A DNA stretch of 64,000 bases from an uncultured Eubacterium sp. (GTDB taxonomy: Bacteria; Bacillota; Clostridia; Lachnospirales; Lachnospiraceae): NCBI GenBank assembly GCA_900550135.1, contig URQO01000003.1, positions 1 to 64,000 on the forward strand, given 5' to 3'. Position 1 is the stretch's first letter. The number at the start of each line of letters is the position of its first letter. Both the position numbers and the translations under genes were made by a program. The notes beneath the pieces are model-generated. The model ran no database searches. It was not told the origin of the DNA and worked only from the letters and a program-made list of their open reading frames with translations. This document shows positions 16,601 through 24,815 of the stretch, one piece after another.

Positions 16601-19600
16601 ACATTACATTTTTTATTCTTGGTATGTTATTTAATCCATAAAATTCATGTCCGTTAGTAGTCAATGTTTTTTCCATTGTATGTCCTACTTCATCAGTTAC
16701 ATTAATTACCACTGTATGATTTATTCTCTCTTTGAATTTTTTACTGCTATCTATATCGTCATTTAATTGGATGTACAAATATGCATAATACTCACCATTT
16801 GATTCAGGACCATAGGACAACTGAACTTCTTTTACACCTGTACCATCCAGTTTCTTTCTACCTAGATATGTACCACCATGTTCATCTCCATCTCCATAGT
16901 TCCATTTTTCGCTAAGGTCTACCGTAAAACTTTCCCTGTCATCAACTGCAATATCTATTTTTACATTTTCCAAAGACTTATCATCTTTTATATCCACTGC
17001 TAATGTTGCATTTTCCATATAGCCTTCATCTTCAGCTGCACCCTCATATGTTGCGAATTTGGCAGGTGTTACAGTTTTAAAAGATGCAACAGGTGTTCCA
17101 TTATCAATATTTTCAATGTAGAACTGCTTAAACGCAAGATTTCTGTATCCGTCTACTGCATAGTATAAATGTCTTCCATTTTCGGTATACTGAAACTCTC
17201 TGTCTTCTGTTTCATTTATTTTTGACTCATCACCTTTAAAATCTGTTTCATACAAATTTACATTTTCTGTTACAAAATCACTGCCAAGTTCAATAACTCT
17301 TGCTGACATTGTTGTTGCAACGCCTTCTTTGTTATCAACATCAATGGTTAATGCAGGTGCATGTGTATGATACATTATTTCCACCTGATGAATCTCTGAC
17401 TTATTTCCACCTATATTCATTATTTCATATGAAACTGTGTTTGATCCTTCAAATACAGGAATTTCACACTCAGTTGTAGAAATATCTGTTGCGTAAAAAT
17501 CTTCAGAACTTTCTGCACTTTTAACTTTAAATCCATCAATAGGTTTTACATTAATAGTCAATGTTCTGTCATCTGCATTAAACCTGTCAAATTTAAACCA
17601 ACGTGCTGCTCTTTTATTTTCACTGTCTCCTGTCCAAACTTTAATCCAATAATTATCAATATCTTCTGAACTCATTCCATTTGCCGAAAACTTTATTGTT
17701 CTTTCATAGGAAATGGTCTGATCATCATATGTATCAGTATGGCAGTTTCCAAGATATAAAGTGTCAGTATCATATGCCAGATTTGAATCCGATGTATAAT
17801 CTTTTATTCTTACATCTGTAAATTTCCTTGTAAAATTGTAATTGCCTGTTTTTTCAAAACCTACATATGGTGGTCTTTCATCATCTATATGCTGGTCTTT
17901 TGCAGTAAAATCAATTTTTGTTGATACACTGTCAATTCCAAAAGCCTCTGTCATTTTGTCTGAATAGTTGTACACGTAAATATTGTCGTAAGTTTCCGTT
18001 GTCACTATTTCCTTATCACCATCTTCTATAAAGTTGGCAATTGATACTTCTAAGGCATAATGTCCATTTTCCAACTGAATTTCCTCAGGAATTGTAATAT
18101 TTTCCTGTTTTAATCCCTGACTCATGTCCCACTGGTAAACATAATATCCACTGTCTGCATTTTTAAGTTTTATATAAGTATTTTGCGAACCATAATTTAT
18201 ATTTTCTGTTGCTAAATCCTTTTCTCTTGTATTTGTTATGTTAATAGTAAATGCTGCCCCAGCAAGGCTTGCCAAATACTCCGGATTATAATCTTCAGGA
18301 TTGTAATCACTGTAATCTTCCTTATTTACCTGTTTACCATAATTTTCTTTTGCATTAATTTTTACACTGTTTGGCTTTGCATCATAAACTGTAAATTTGT
18401 CTGCTAACACATCCTGAGTTTTTGAAAAACCATATGTATCAGGCATCATAAGAAATGCTTTCTCAATCTCCGTTCCTTTTGAGGCATCAAAATTTACAAC
18501 CTTTCCGTTTTCTGTAAAAGCTGATGCTTTAAAACCTGTACCTGCTATTATGTTTACTTTTCCATAATACATATTTCCTGATATGGCAAGTAACCTGTTT
18601 GTATATGTTTTGTCTGTATTATCATTTAAATTAAATGCTTTTGTAATAGTGTACTTACTTCCTGTTTTGGTAATTTTTCCATAACTCCACTTGCCTATTT
18701 CACCTGTACTTGCTGAAGATGAAAATGGTAAGGTTTTTTCGTTTAAATATTCTTCCTCGTTTACTCCAATGGCTGATGATTTTCCTGAAGCCATTCTGAT
18801 AAAGTAATTACCTGCATTAACAGGATCTTCAATGGCAACAAACATACTTACATCATTTGTACTTGATGTAAATGGTCCGTTTACAATCAATGAAGATTTC
18901 TTATTTTGGTTGTTTTCAGGCATCTTAATCTGAAGCGTTGGTTTGCTCATGTCAATGTTTGCAGTAACTAGTTTGTCGCTTATTGTTTTGTTTTCTGAAA
19001 CATCCTGTACAAACACATAAAGTCCTGCACTGTATATCTGATTTAAAGAAACATCATCTGTTTTTATTGTTGCAACACATTCAGTTACTTTATTGTTTAC
19101 TGTTTTAACTTTTTCAACTTTTGCTAAAGGCAACTTTTCATATAAACTTACACCGGGAACTGCCTGTCCCTCTTTAACCCATGTGTATTTGATATTATTT
19201 ATATCAATTCCACCCTGATCCTTTATTCTTATTTTTGCCTGCTGATATGCTGTGTTGTCTGTGTTCTCTTTTAAACTTATTCCCTCATATGAAATAGTCG
19301 GTTTAATTTTATCTGCTGGTGTATAGTTGTATTTCGCCGTTGCTGTTGCAATATTATTATTAACGTCTTCGGCAGTGATTTTTACCTTTATGCCTGACGT
19401 TACATCTCCGTAATCAATCTCGTCCATAAACTTTAAATACAAATATACATATGTTCTCTTATTTGGAAGTGAAAATGTAGTATTTCTATCGTCTGTTCCG
19501 TCTAATGCAAGATTTTTATTGGACTGGCCCACCTTATATGTTTTCTTTGAAAGATCGCTGTTTTTTATTTCCTTAACCGACAATATGTATTGAAATTTTG

Positions 19601-21575
19601 AAACTGTATTTGACTGCAAATCAACACTTATGACGCCTTTTGCCCCCATTACTCCTGAGGCATATGGTTTCTGGCTACTTCCGGTTTTGTCATTATCGGT
19701 TGTATTTAGAACAATTCTATATACCTCGCCGTTGGTATCACACTTTGCCATTTCATAAGTATCTGTTTCTTTTACTATGTTATTATCTACCATAATGTTC
19801 GGTGGTATATTATCAAGGAACAGTTCTCTTCCTGTATTAGACCTTAAGTCGCCAATTTTTCCAACAGCATTGTCTGAATAGTCCTTTAGTAAATTCTTAT
19901 TTTCCACATCTGCTACTGTTATTTTGTAGTCTGCTTTCTGATTTCCTGTAGCAATAGGCTTGACAGTCATGGTCTTATCTATTGTGACTGGTTCAAATGT
20001 TATACTTGTGCTGTCACCATAAGAAATGCTTTTTGCCTTTACAGATATTTGATTGTCTTTACTGCCATAAATATTTAGTTTTGCCTTAATAGTTCCAAGC
20101 TGTGTTGATGAAAGATTTTGAAGTTTTTCATTAACTACTATTTTTGTAGTAAGTTTTGTGCCAGCTTTCAGATAATGATTTTCCTGGTCATTGCTTTTAC
20201 TTACACTTTGATTTGATGAAAGATCCACACTGCTTACTTTTGGACTTACAGCATCTAAGTATGTCCTTTTTACTTCCACACCTTTTGTTTTTGCAGAGTC
20301 CACTCTGAAACTACCAATATCAACAGGATTTCCTGCAATATCCGTAATTGCACATGTTGCCTTTTTTATATTGCTTTCAAATTTAGTGTCATCATTTATA
20401 CCACTTTTCAACTTTTTCATAGTTGAACTGTTATAAGCTAAATTATTACCATTGTTGTCTAAAAACACTCTGCTAAACTTTTTGTCTTTGTTTGTTGATG
20501 ATGTAACTATTAAACTTCCCTGTTTTGTAATGTCTGCCAAACCCGATATAAAGAAATCTGTATTATAAGTTGTTTTATTGGCAGATATTGTGGCTGGTAT
20601 CTTATATGAAAAAATTGCAAAGTCATCTTTTAGATTAATTAAATTTGCATAAATCTGAGTTACTTCTTTTGTGTTTTTCTTTCCAAGAGACAGTCCCAAT
20701 TTTATGTTTGTTGACTGATTACTTGCTTTGTCATTGTCTGCCAGACGTACATATTCGTTGAATTTTACTTTGGCATAAAGCGTCTGTCCCGCCTTAAAAT
20801 ACTCTGTAGCCGAATTTCCATTTTGATCCTTGCTAATTGTAATACTTGAAATAGTTGGGGATTTTGTGTCTTTAAGTGCAACAGATACATTTTCTATATA
20901 TGCACCACTACAGCCACCGCATCCTTTCTTTGCGGTTAAATATACACACAATTGATGATTATAGCCCTTGTCAGGATTCATCTTATTCCAATAACCATTA
21001 CCACCTATATTTGAATAATCAGAATTGTTGTTGCTTTCAAAAAGTCTTCCGTAAAATGAACCATTACCTGAACTTGTTGGATAACCAAATATAATTTTAC
21101 AATACTGTTTTATTTTGTTCCAATGTCTTTTTGTACTTCTGTGATTGTGGTTTTTAACATTGGCAGAAAGGCTCTGTTCAATCTGTCCTTTTTTTGCCAA
21201 ATCATATAAACCTTTATATTTATCGCTTTTTAAATTTGCACGGTAAGACTTTCCGGCATCACCATGTCGGTTCTGATATGTAAGTCCCAGCATGCCTACA
21301 TTGTTAAATGCACTTCCGCCACCTGAATCTTCAGTTAGAGAATTGGTTCTTGTTAATGCATTATATACGTTGTCATCATTAGAACCTGACAACATATCCT
21401 TACACATTAAAGACACACCTATTTTTTTTGGAGAGTATGTAACTGCTGCTCCAACATCTTGAGTCCCTCTGAAAAACTCCACTACAGGTATACTTGTAAC
21501 AACTATTGCCACTGTAAGCACTGTGCTGATAATTTTACTTTTGTTTACTGCTATTTTAAATTTGTGTTTCAACAT
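13689..21575 (-). CDS. giant secreted multi-domain Ig-like surface protein (2628 aa)
   Basis: Signal sequence: basic MLKHKFKIAVNKSK, then a hydrophobic stretch to about residue 35. Residues 45-230 are a distinct N-terminal domain with cysteines in GCGGCSG. From about 240 on, tens of beta-sandwich segments follow, many with Ig-like signature turns (DTKSPTISSITIS, DNKAPTIKVSSW, DEAGNKVAHSF), typical of bacterial Ig-like/HYR-type adhesins. The end (LYIVTQNKETYLTYLFIAK) lacks LPXTG. GGAAGGAG lies just before the ATG. It is the first gene after the XRE-LuxR regulator's terminator and is followed 12 bases later by the 2133-aa gene. The unusual length and pairing suggest the two proteins act together on the cell surface. 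Function inferred; secretion well supported. Confidence 0.8.
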   Translation of the reverse strand: MLKHKFKIAVNKSKIISTVLTVAIVVTSIPVVEFFRGTQDVGAAVTYSPKKIGVSLMCKDMLSGSNDDNVYNALTRTNSLTEDSGGGSAFNNVGMLGLTYQNRHGDAGKSYRANLKSDKYKGLYDLAKKGQIEQSLSANVKNHNHRSTKRHWNKIKQYCKIIFGYPTSSGNGSFYGRLFESNNNSDYSNIGGNGYWNKMNPDKGYNHQLCVYLTAKKGCGGCSGAYIENVSVALKDTKSPTISSITISKDQNGNSATEYFKAGQTLYAKVKFNEYVRLADNDKASNQSTNIKLGLSLGKKNTKEVTQIYANLINLKDDFAIFSYKIPATISANKTTYNTDFFISGLADITKQGSLIVTSSTNKDKKFSRVFLDNNGNNLAYNSSTMKKLKSGINDDTKFESNIKKATCAITDIAGNPVDIGSFRVDSAKTKGVEVKRTYLDAVSPKVSSVDLSSNQSVSKSNDQENHYLKAGTKLTTKIVVNEKLQNLSSTQLGTIKAKLNIYGSKDNQISVKAKSISYGDSTSITFEPVTIDKTMTVKPIATGNQKADYKITVADVENKNLLKDYSDNAVGKIGDLRSNTGRELFLDNIPPNIMVDNNIVKETDTYEMAKCDTNGEVYRIVLNTTDNDKTGSSQKPYASGVMGAKGVISVDLQSNTVSKFQYILSVKEIKNSDLSKKTYKVGQSNKNLALDGTDDRNTTFSLPNKRTYVYLYLKFMDEIDYGDVTSGIKVKITAEDVNNNIATATAKYNYTPADKIKPTISYEGISLKENTDNTAYQQAKIRIKDQGGIDINNIKYTWVKEGQAVPGVSLYEKLPLAKVEKVKTVNNKVTECVATIKTDDVSLNQIYSAGLYVFVQDVSENKTISDKLVTANIDMSKPTLQIKMPENNQNKKSSLIVNGPFTSSTNDVSMFVAIEDPVNAGNYFIRMASGKSSAIGVNEEEYLNEKTLPFSSSASTGEIGKWSYGKITKTGSKYTITKAFNLNDNTDKTYTNRLLAISGNMYYGKVNIIAGTGFKASAFTENGKVVNFDASKGTEIEKAFLMMPDTYGFSKTQDVLADKFTVYDAKPNSVKINAKENYGKQVNKEDYSDYNPEDYNPEYLASLAGAAFTINITNTREKDLATENINYGSQNTYIKLKNADSGYYVYQWDMSQGLKQENITIPEEIQLENGHYALEVSIANFIEDGDKEIVTTETYDNIYVYNYSDKMTEAFGIDSVSTKIDFTAKDQHIDDERPPYVGFEKTGNYNFTRKFTDVRIKDYTSDSNLAYDTDTLYLGNCHTDTYDDQTISYERTIKFSANGMSSEDIDNYWIKVWTGDSENKRAARWFKFDRFNADDRTLTINVKPIDGFKVKSAESSEDFYATDISTTECEIPVFEGSNTVSYEIMNIGGNKSEIHQVEIMYHTHAPALTIDVDNKEGVATTMSARVIELGSDFVTENVNLYETDFKGDESKINETEDREFQYTENGRHLYYAVDGYRNLAFKQFYIENIDNGTPVASFKTVTPAKFATYEGAAEDEGYMENATLAVDIKDDKSLENVKIDIAVDDRESFTVDLSEKWNYGDGDEHGGTYLGRKKLDGTGVKEVQLSYGPESNGEYYAYLYIQLNDDIDSSKKFKERINHTVVINVTDEVGHTMEKTLTTNGHEFYGLNNIPRIKNVMCEPEGEAIDIEFTGDVRVTKVNGNEVPEKLYERMDLMSRFPISKGENMSHQFEGADLGDIKLKDYFGICKDGTYEIEYVDVYNNKYKENFKVENFFGNYAADIKYSTLSKTNQNVVATITAVDKNAELSLKDDGKTSDNYTVTWSKDKTKATVEFTYNDAVTFNLKVKGAAEADKVVEHNVTVGNIDKKAPDDVKVTWVFKETGEIFEGKTLDTGKLLSLTTNNDIQVLISSDSEDIYGVGGKELSHTFTYSENMDRSYTFEYADECGNEGEPVTFTLPDELVMTKYQPPVPEEELPDTEAPSLSAEVYAVYDGMAEYKTSWNPESDDFNEIAEDIGFTGGYKIKYTLFDRSKSKIVVLNGLNTSINNVTYNSNSDNIDGVKVSALDNSIVITKACSITVVAVDEAGNKVAHSFTASKFDTEKPTVTVKKVGKSFREMNLQYYLDDNTDAKNQNGTVTPVTKGLKTGVDEDGYYYYLEIKDNGTYNTVFKDKSGNKTTVATKITEIDNKAPTIKVSSWSPCYTKDGKTYEKIAPTEPVNSSVTLSLDFDKTVSELKVFYKKGDSWIEDKNVFSKTLIELGGRKGKVQFKEAVPGIVKVVAKSPNGMSSELSDIDLEGIIDKMAPKITFTQTKKRNSVEVIYKSDEKVLVTGCDYDTTYGANTNIPLTIKANGTYELTFTDMAGNITTKSITVDSIDETPPEIYAVGIPQDYVAPKNCKIKVTMSEKGIITFQGKDYSVKAPVDANGDGKLVGDELDWITLPIDSNGSYQVKAVDEAGLVSYKVLQVKYVDAQAPNIQFNKSVVNVSQGTTVKELKDILLDEDSYILWDNVDPTPTVTIENMLTEANLNNQGIHEVKYVLKDSSGNQRIVTRYVKVISSANLKIKANGELMSSCDTTILNENEVTLTLGKSKRKGESFKVYYKEGIRKAGSMKNAKSTKKGKITNLENGFYTLYIVTQNKETYLTYLFIAK

Positions 21576-21624
21576 GGATTCATCTCCTTCCCTCTTCGTT
21601 CTCTAATTGTCATATACTAATAAA

Positions 21625-21653
21625 ATTATATACTAAGGAGATTTTTTCCACAT
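21625..21653 (-). promoter_or_regulatory. probable activator-dependent promoter of the giant-protein operon
   Basis: On the minus strand a perfect TATAAT (21625-21630) has only ATGTGG at the -35 position (21648-21653). A consensus -10 with poor -35 suggests help from an activator; the adjacent LuxR-type protein is the candidate. The motif AGTATAT occurs twice around and after the -10. Confidence 0.5.
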
Positions 21654-21664
21654 CGTCCGTTTTT

Positions 21665-21699
21665 AAAAAAAAATGGACATTCCAATTAAGAAATGTCCA
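21665..21699 (-). terminator. intrinsic terminator of the XRE-LuxR regulator
   Basis: TGGACATT (21674-21681) and AATGTCCA (21692-21699) form a perfect 8-bp stem followed leftward by nine Ts, separating the regulator from the giant genes. Confidence 0.85.
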
Positions 21700-21799
21700 C
21701 TGTATTTTTTGATATTTAATTTTTAATATTCAATTGTTCCTATTTGCATATATTTAATACTATTATTATTTTTATTTAACAATCTTGAATTTGCTATAA

Positions 21800-23065
21800 T
21801 TATCTAAGCATAAATGTTTTTAACTGTTTTCTGTTTTCAATATTTAATTTGTTAAATACACATGTCAGATGCTGCTTTACTGTTCTTTGGGTAATTTCCA
21901 AATATTCTGCAATTTCCCTGTTTGTCCAACCTCTATTGGCAAGCATGGCTATTGTAAATTCTGTAGTTGTAAGATTGTCAGCCACATCTTCCTTTGCATC
22001 TGGATTGTGTATTCTTCTCCAGCCTGCACTAAACCTGTATGTAATGTTTATGATTCTTGCGTAATCTTCAGGATAATCCTTTCTCATACATGTTTCAATA
22101 AGTCCCTGCAAAAGTCCGTGATGCTCACCAATACCCTCTATTAAATCATCAGGCTTGGAGATCTTCCACGCGGTCATAAAATACTCTTTTGCCTTGTCCT
22201 TTTCCATCATATTCATACAGTCCATTGCCGCAACAAGATTTAGATAAATCATTGCTATTGGATATACCTTATCGCAGGTCATTATGCACGCCTGAACTAT
22301 TCCAAGAGAACGTTCATATTCTTTATTAAGGTACGCTTTATGTGCCAAAACATAGGCTCCCCACAACTGCATTCCTTTCGTAAATTCTGTTAAATAATTG
22401 GCAAGAGGTGGTATATGTCCCACTGGCAAATGTAGTAGTGTGTGAGCTGCTGATGCAACAAATACACAACATGCCATTGTCTTTTTATCCGTCTCCTTTG
22501 ACATGGCAGTTTTTAAATATTCCTTTAATCTGTCAAGGCCAAGTCTTGCCAAATTGATTCTATCAAGGGATAGATTTGCAAATGTATATATAAGACTTGC
22601 TGACAGTTTGAGCATTATATCCTGATGATTTAAATACATTTCTGAGTATTCTACTGCTTTTTCGTGCTGACCGCTAAAATAATAATACTCTGCATATGCC
22701 ATTTCTCTTTGAGGCATATCATCTATGTTTTCTATAAATTCAAGACATTTTCCAAGGGGAAATGCCGAACTCATAAGAAGCATAGGGGTACATGATGTAC
22801 TTTCATTCTGCTCCATTACTCCATTTTCTGCTTCTTTCACTGTATTATTTACATCTGTTAAACCTAATATATAGTCTGCTGAAACTCCAAACTCTTTTGC
22901 AATGGCTATAAGAATTTCACTACTAATAGTTTTTGTTTCCTCATTTGTAATACGGCTAATCTGTGAAGGAGTAACATTTAATCTCCTTGCCAGCTCGTTT
23001 CTTGATATTCCTGCCTGATTACACAATTCCATTATTATCTGTGCCGGTGTTTTTTTTAAATCCAT
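21800..23065 (-). CDS. two-headed regulator: N-terminal XRE HTH, helical middle, C-terminal LuxR HTH (421 aa)
   Basis: The start at 23065 is chosen because AAAGGAG stands 7 bases upstream; an earlier in-frame ATG would add 17 odd residues. Residues 8-66 are an XRE helix-turn-helix (GISRNELARRLNVTPSQISRI). About residues 90-350 are all-helical, TPR-like repeats. Residues 355-420 are a LuxR/GerE helix-turn-helix (LTTTEFTIAMLANRGWTNRE, TQRTVKQHL). Two DNA-binding heads on one chain could join operator sites or switch between repression and activation. A TTGCAA-N17-TATAGT promoter with a 14-bp palindrome over its -35 lies upstream, fitting self-control by the XRE head. It precedes the giant-protein operon. 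Domains are clear; targets are inferred. Confidence 0.85.
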   Translation of the reverse strand: MDLKKTPAQIIMELCNQAGISRNELARRLNVTPSQISRITNEETKTISSEILIAIAKEFGVSADYILGLTDVNNTVKEAENGVMEQNESTSCTPMLLMSSAFPLGKCLEFIENIDDMPQREMAYAEYYYFSGQHEKAVEYSEMYLNHQDIMLKLSASLIYTFANLSLDRINLARLGLDRLKEYLKTAMSKETDKKTMACCVFVASAAHTLLHLPVGHIPPLANYLTEFTKGMQLWGAYVLAHKAYLNKEYERSLGIVQACIMTCDKVYPIAMIYLNLVAAMDCMNMMEKDKAKEYFMTAWKISKPDDLIEGIGEHHGLLQGLIETCMRKDYPEDYARIINITYRFSAGWRRIHNPDAKEDVADNLTTTEFTIAMLANRGWTNREIAEYLEITQRTVKQHLTCVFNKLNIENRKQLKTFMLR

Positions 23066-23087
23066 TTTCGTTCTCCTTTGTGATTCA

Positions 23088-23124
23088 ACTATAGCACACA
23101 AAAAATGGTGTTGCAAATTTGCAA
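23088..23124 (-). promoter_or_regulatory. promoter and palindromic operator of the XRE-LuxR regulator
   Basis: On the minus strand, TTGCAA (23111-23116), a 17-base spacer and TATAGT (23088-23093). The perfect palindrome TTGCAAATTTGCAA (23111-23124) covers the -35 box, a classic place for repression. It resembles the TGCAA/TTGCA operator of the XRE-MNT gene at 6463. Confidence 0.7.
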
Positions 23125-23181
23125 AAGTGGATTGTATATATATAATACAATATAATTTTCAAATTTAAAGATAGATATGCA

Positions 23182-23574
23182 TTACCAATCACAGCCATCT
23201 TCCTCATAATCGTCTTCAATTGCATCATCTACACCATTTGCATAATCTTCATCTTTATTATATTTATCGTCATCATAGTCCCCATCAAAATACACATCTT
23301 CATATCCTTCATCGTAAGAATCTGTTTTGTTCTTTTTATTTTTATGCTTTGTATATGGAACAAACTCTGTTGTTTCCTCCTCTTCATTATAATCTGAATT
23401 CATTATTGTTTCATTTTCGACACTGTCTGTTTCCAATGTATAATCTTCTTCATCCCAATAGGAAGTTGTGCTCTCTGACTCTCTAGAATCAGTACCATAT
23501 CCTCCTATTTTCAAGATTAAAAAAACTATTACTACTGCTAATACTATTTTTAAAACTTTATCATTCTTTTTCAT
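23182..23574 (-). CDS. membrane-anchored, extremely acidic protein (130 aa)
   Basis: Residues 8-24 are a hydrophobic helix (VLKIVLAVVIVFLILKI). The remaining 100 residues are mostly Asp, Glu, Tyr and Lys with runs such as DVYFDGDYDDDKYNKDED, and are probably disordered outside the membrane. No family is recognised. Low-complexity acidic tails can bind calcium or basic partners; the strongly basic tails of the neighbouring giant proteins make an ionic partnership conceivable, but this is speculation. It lies upstream of the XRE-LuxR gene and faces the same way, with that gene's own promoter between them. Confidence 0.6.
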   Translation of the reverse strand: MKKNDKVLKIVLAVVIVFLILKIGGYGTDSRESESTTSYWDEEDYTLETDSVENETIMNSDYNEEEETTEFVPYTKHKNKKNKTDSYDEGYEDVYFDGDYDDDKYNKDEDYANGVDDAIEDDYEEDGCDW

Positions 23575-23601
23575 AATTTTCCTTTCTCCCCAATAACTTA
23601 A

Positions 23602-23647
23602 AAAGAGTTGTCCATAAACATTACAAATATGTTATTTACAACTCTTT
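23602..23647 (-). terminator. terminator of the split-barrel flavoprotein gene
   Basis: AAAGAGTTGT and ACAACTCTTT form a perfect 10-bp stem with a 26-base loop, followed leftward by further Ts. Confidence 0.6.
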
Positions 23648-23754
23648 CTTATCCATTTTAGATGATATATTTGCTTTTTTATCCGTTCAAAATCACTGTC
23701 TATATCTTACCACAAAATTTCTGTCATACCAAGTTTTTTTATAAATTTTTGCTG

Positions 23755-24234
23755 TTATATCTGTCTTGCATGATTTCTTCTTTTGCCTGTCATATTTTCA
23801 ATAACCAATTTGTACACTGTAACCTTTGGCAAAACACTTTTGTCAAAATCAAATTTTCCTATGTGGTAGTGCTCCATTATAATTCTTAAATCTTTCAGCT
23901 TTTCTTCTTCCGGCACAAACTCTATTCTGCCCTGGCCTATTACACTTTCATATCCCATAGTGCAGGTCATCTTCTCTTCATACAATATAAAGCAATGATT
24001 GCAGTTCATCTCAAATGACACTTTTTTATTTCTCTTAAACAATTCTAATTTTGTTCCGTGATTTGCGCCATGAAAGTACAAAACCGCATTTTCATCTTCC
24101 ACATCTACTCCAAAATTCATGGGAATAATATAAGGAACTTCACCATTATTAACTGCAAGTGTACATACATCACATTTGTTCATAACACCAATTAACTCAT
24201 TAAAATCCGTAATCTGATACTCTTTTTTTATCAT
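23755..24234 (-). CDS. pyridoxamine-phosphate-oxidase-like FMN split-barrel protein, NimA-like (159 aa)
   Basis: The start at 24234 is supported by AAAGGGG 7 bases upstream. The sequence follows the small FMN-binding split-barrel family: CTLAVNNGEVPYIIPMNFG near the N-terminus, LYFHGANHGTKLEL in the flavin-contact strand, then VSFEMN and ESVIGQGRIEFV. Relatives include NimA-type nitroimidazole reductases and general flavin reductases, which act in the cytosol. The histidine of the GANHG segment matches the conserved GAxxGxK pattern of this group. It is monocistronic with a terminator. Physiological substrate is unknown; antibiotic reduction is possible but not shown. Confidence 0.75.
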   Translation of the reverse strand: MIKKEYQITDFNELIGVMNKCDVCTLAVNNGEVPYIIPMNFGVDVEDENAVLYFHGANHGTKLELFKRNKKVSFEMNCNHCFILYEEKMTCTMGYESVIGQGRIEFVPEEEKLKDLRIIMEHYHIGKFDFDKSVLPKVTVYKLVIENMTGKRRNHARQI

Positions 24235-24474
24235 AAACTGTCCCCTTTCTTCTTTCATATTGGTTTATGAGTATGCTTCCATTTGTTACTCTTTTTGTGA
24301 CATTGTTTCATTAAAAAATTATATGTTTTTAGAAATCATATTTTTATTTTATATTATATTTTTTAGTTTTTTCTGTCAATTTATCCGTGAAATTTTGAAA
24401 AGTTTAAAGCATCAGTTACCATATTATGATATTATATATAAAAATATTTTTATTTATTAAAGGAAGGGTTGTTT

Positions 24475-24711
24475 ATGCTTGTAAAATTTATAATCTGTAT
24501 TTTTATATGTTTTTCATTTTGTTTTGGACTATATGCAGTAGTTTATGATTCATCTAAACCAAAAGAAGAAACCTACGAAGAAAAAATGCAAAAAAAGGAT
24601 TTAAGCCACTTAATGCCTGTCCACATTGCCATTCTACAAATATACAAATTGTTATTGCTTTTAGTTCCTTATTTTGCTATCATATCTGTGGATTATATAA
24701 GTTCAAAATAA
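24475..24711 (+). CDS. small two-helix membrane protein (78 aa)
   Basis: An ATG at 24475 has GGAAGGG 7 bases upstream; a TTG two codons earlier is less likely. Residues 2-23 and 50-72 are hydrophobic helices, joined by a charged loop with KPKEETYEEKMQKK. No family is recognised. It lies just upstream of the FAD oxidoreductase on the same strand, but a long hairpin with a T-run separates them. Confidence 0.6.
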   Translation: MLVKFIICIFICFSFCFGLYAVVYDSSKPKEETYEEKMQKKDLSHLMPVHIAILQIYKLLLLLVPYFAIISVDYISSK

Positions 24712-24733
24712 GGTTGAATGTTTCTACTAACTA

Positions 24734-24789
24734 CCGCAAATAGTTATCTATAATCATTACGGGCATAGATTATTATTTAGCGGATTTTT
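24734..24789 (+). terminator. long imperfect terminator hairpin
   Basis: CCGCAAATA...TCTATAAT pairs imperfectly with ATAGATTA...ATTTAGCGG, followed by TTTTTT. It lies between the 78-aa gene and the oxidoreductase gene, 27 bases before the latter's start, so it might also attenuate that gene. Confidence 0.6.
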
Positions 24790-24815
24790 TATGCTTATTT
24801 TTAGGAGGATTTTTA

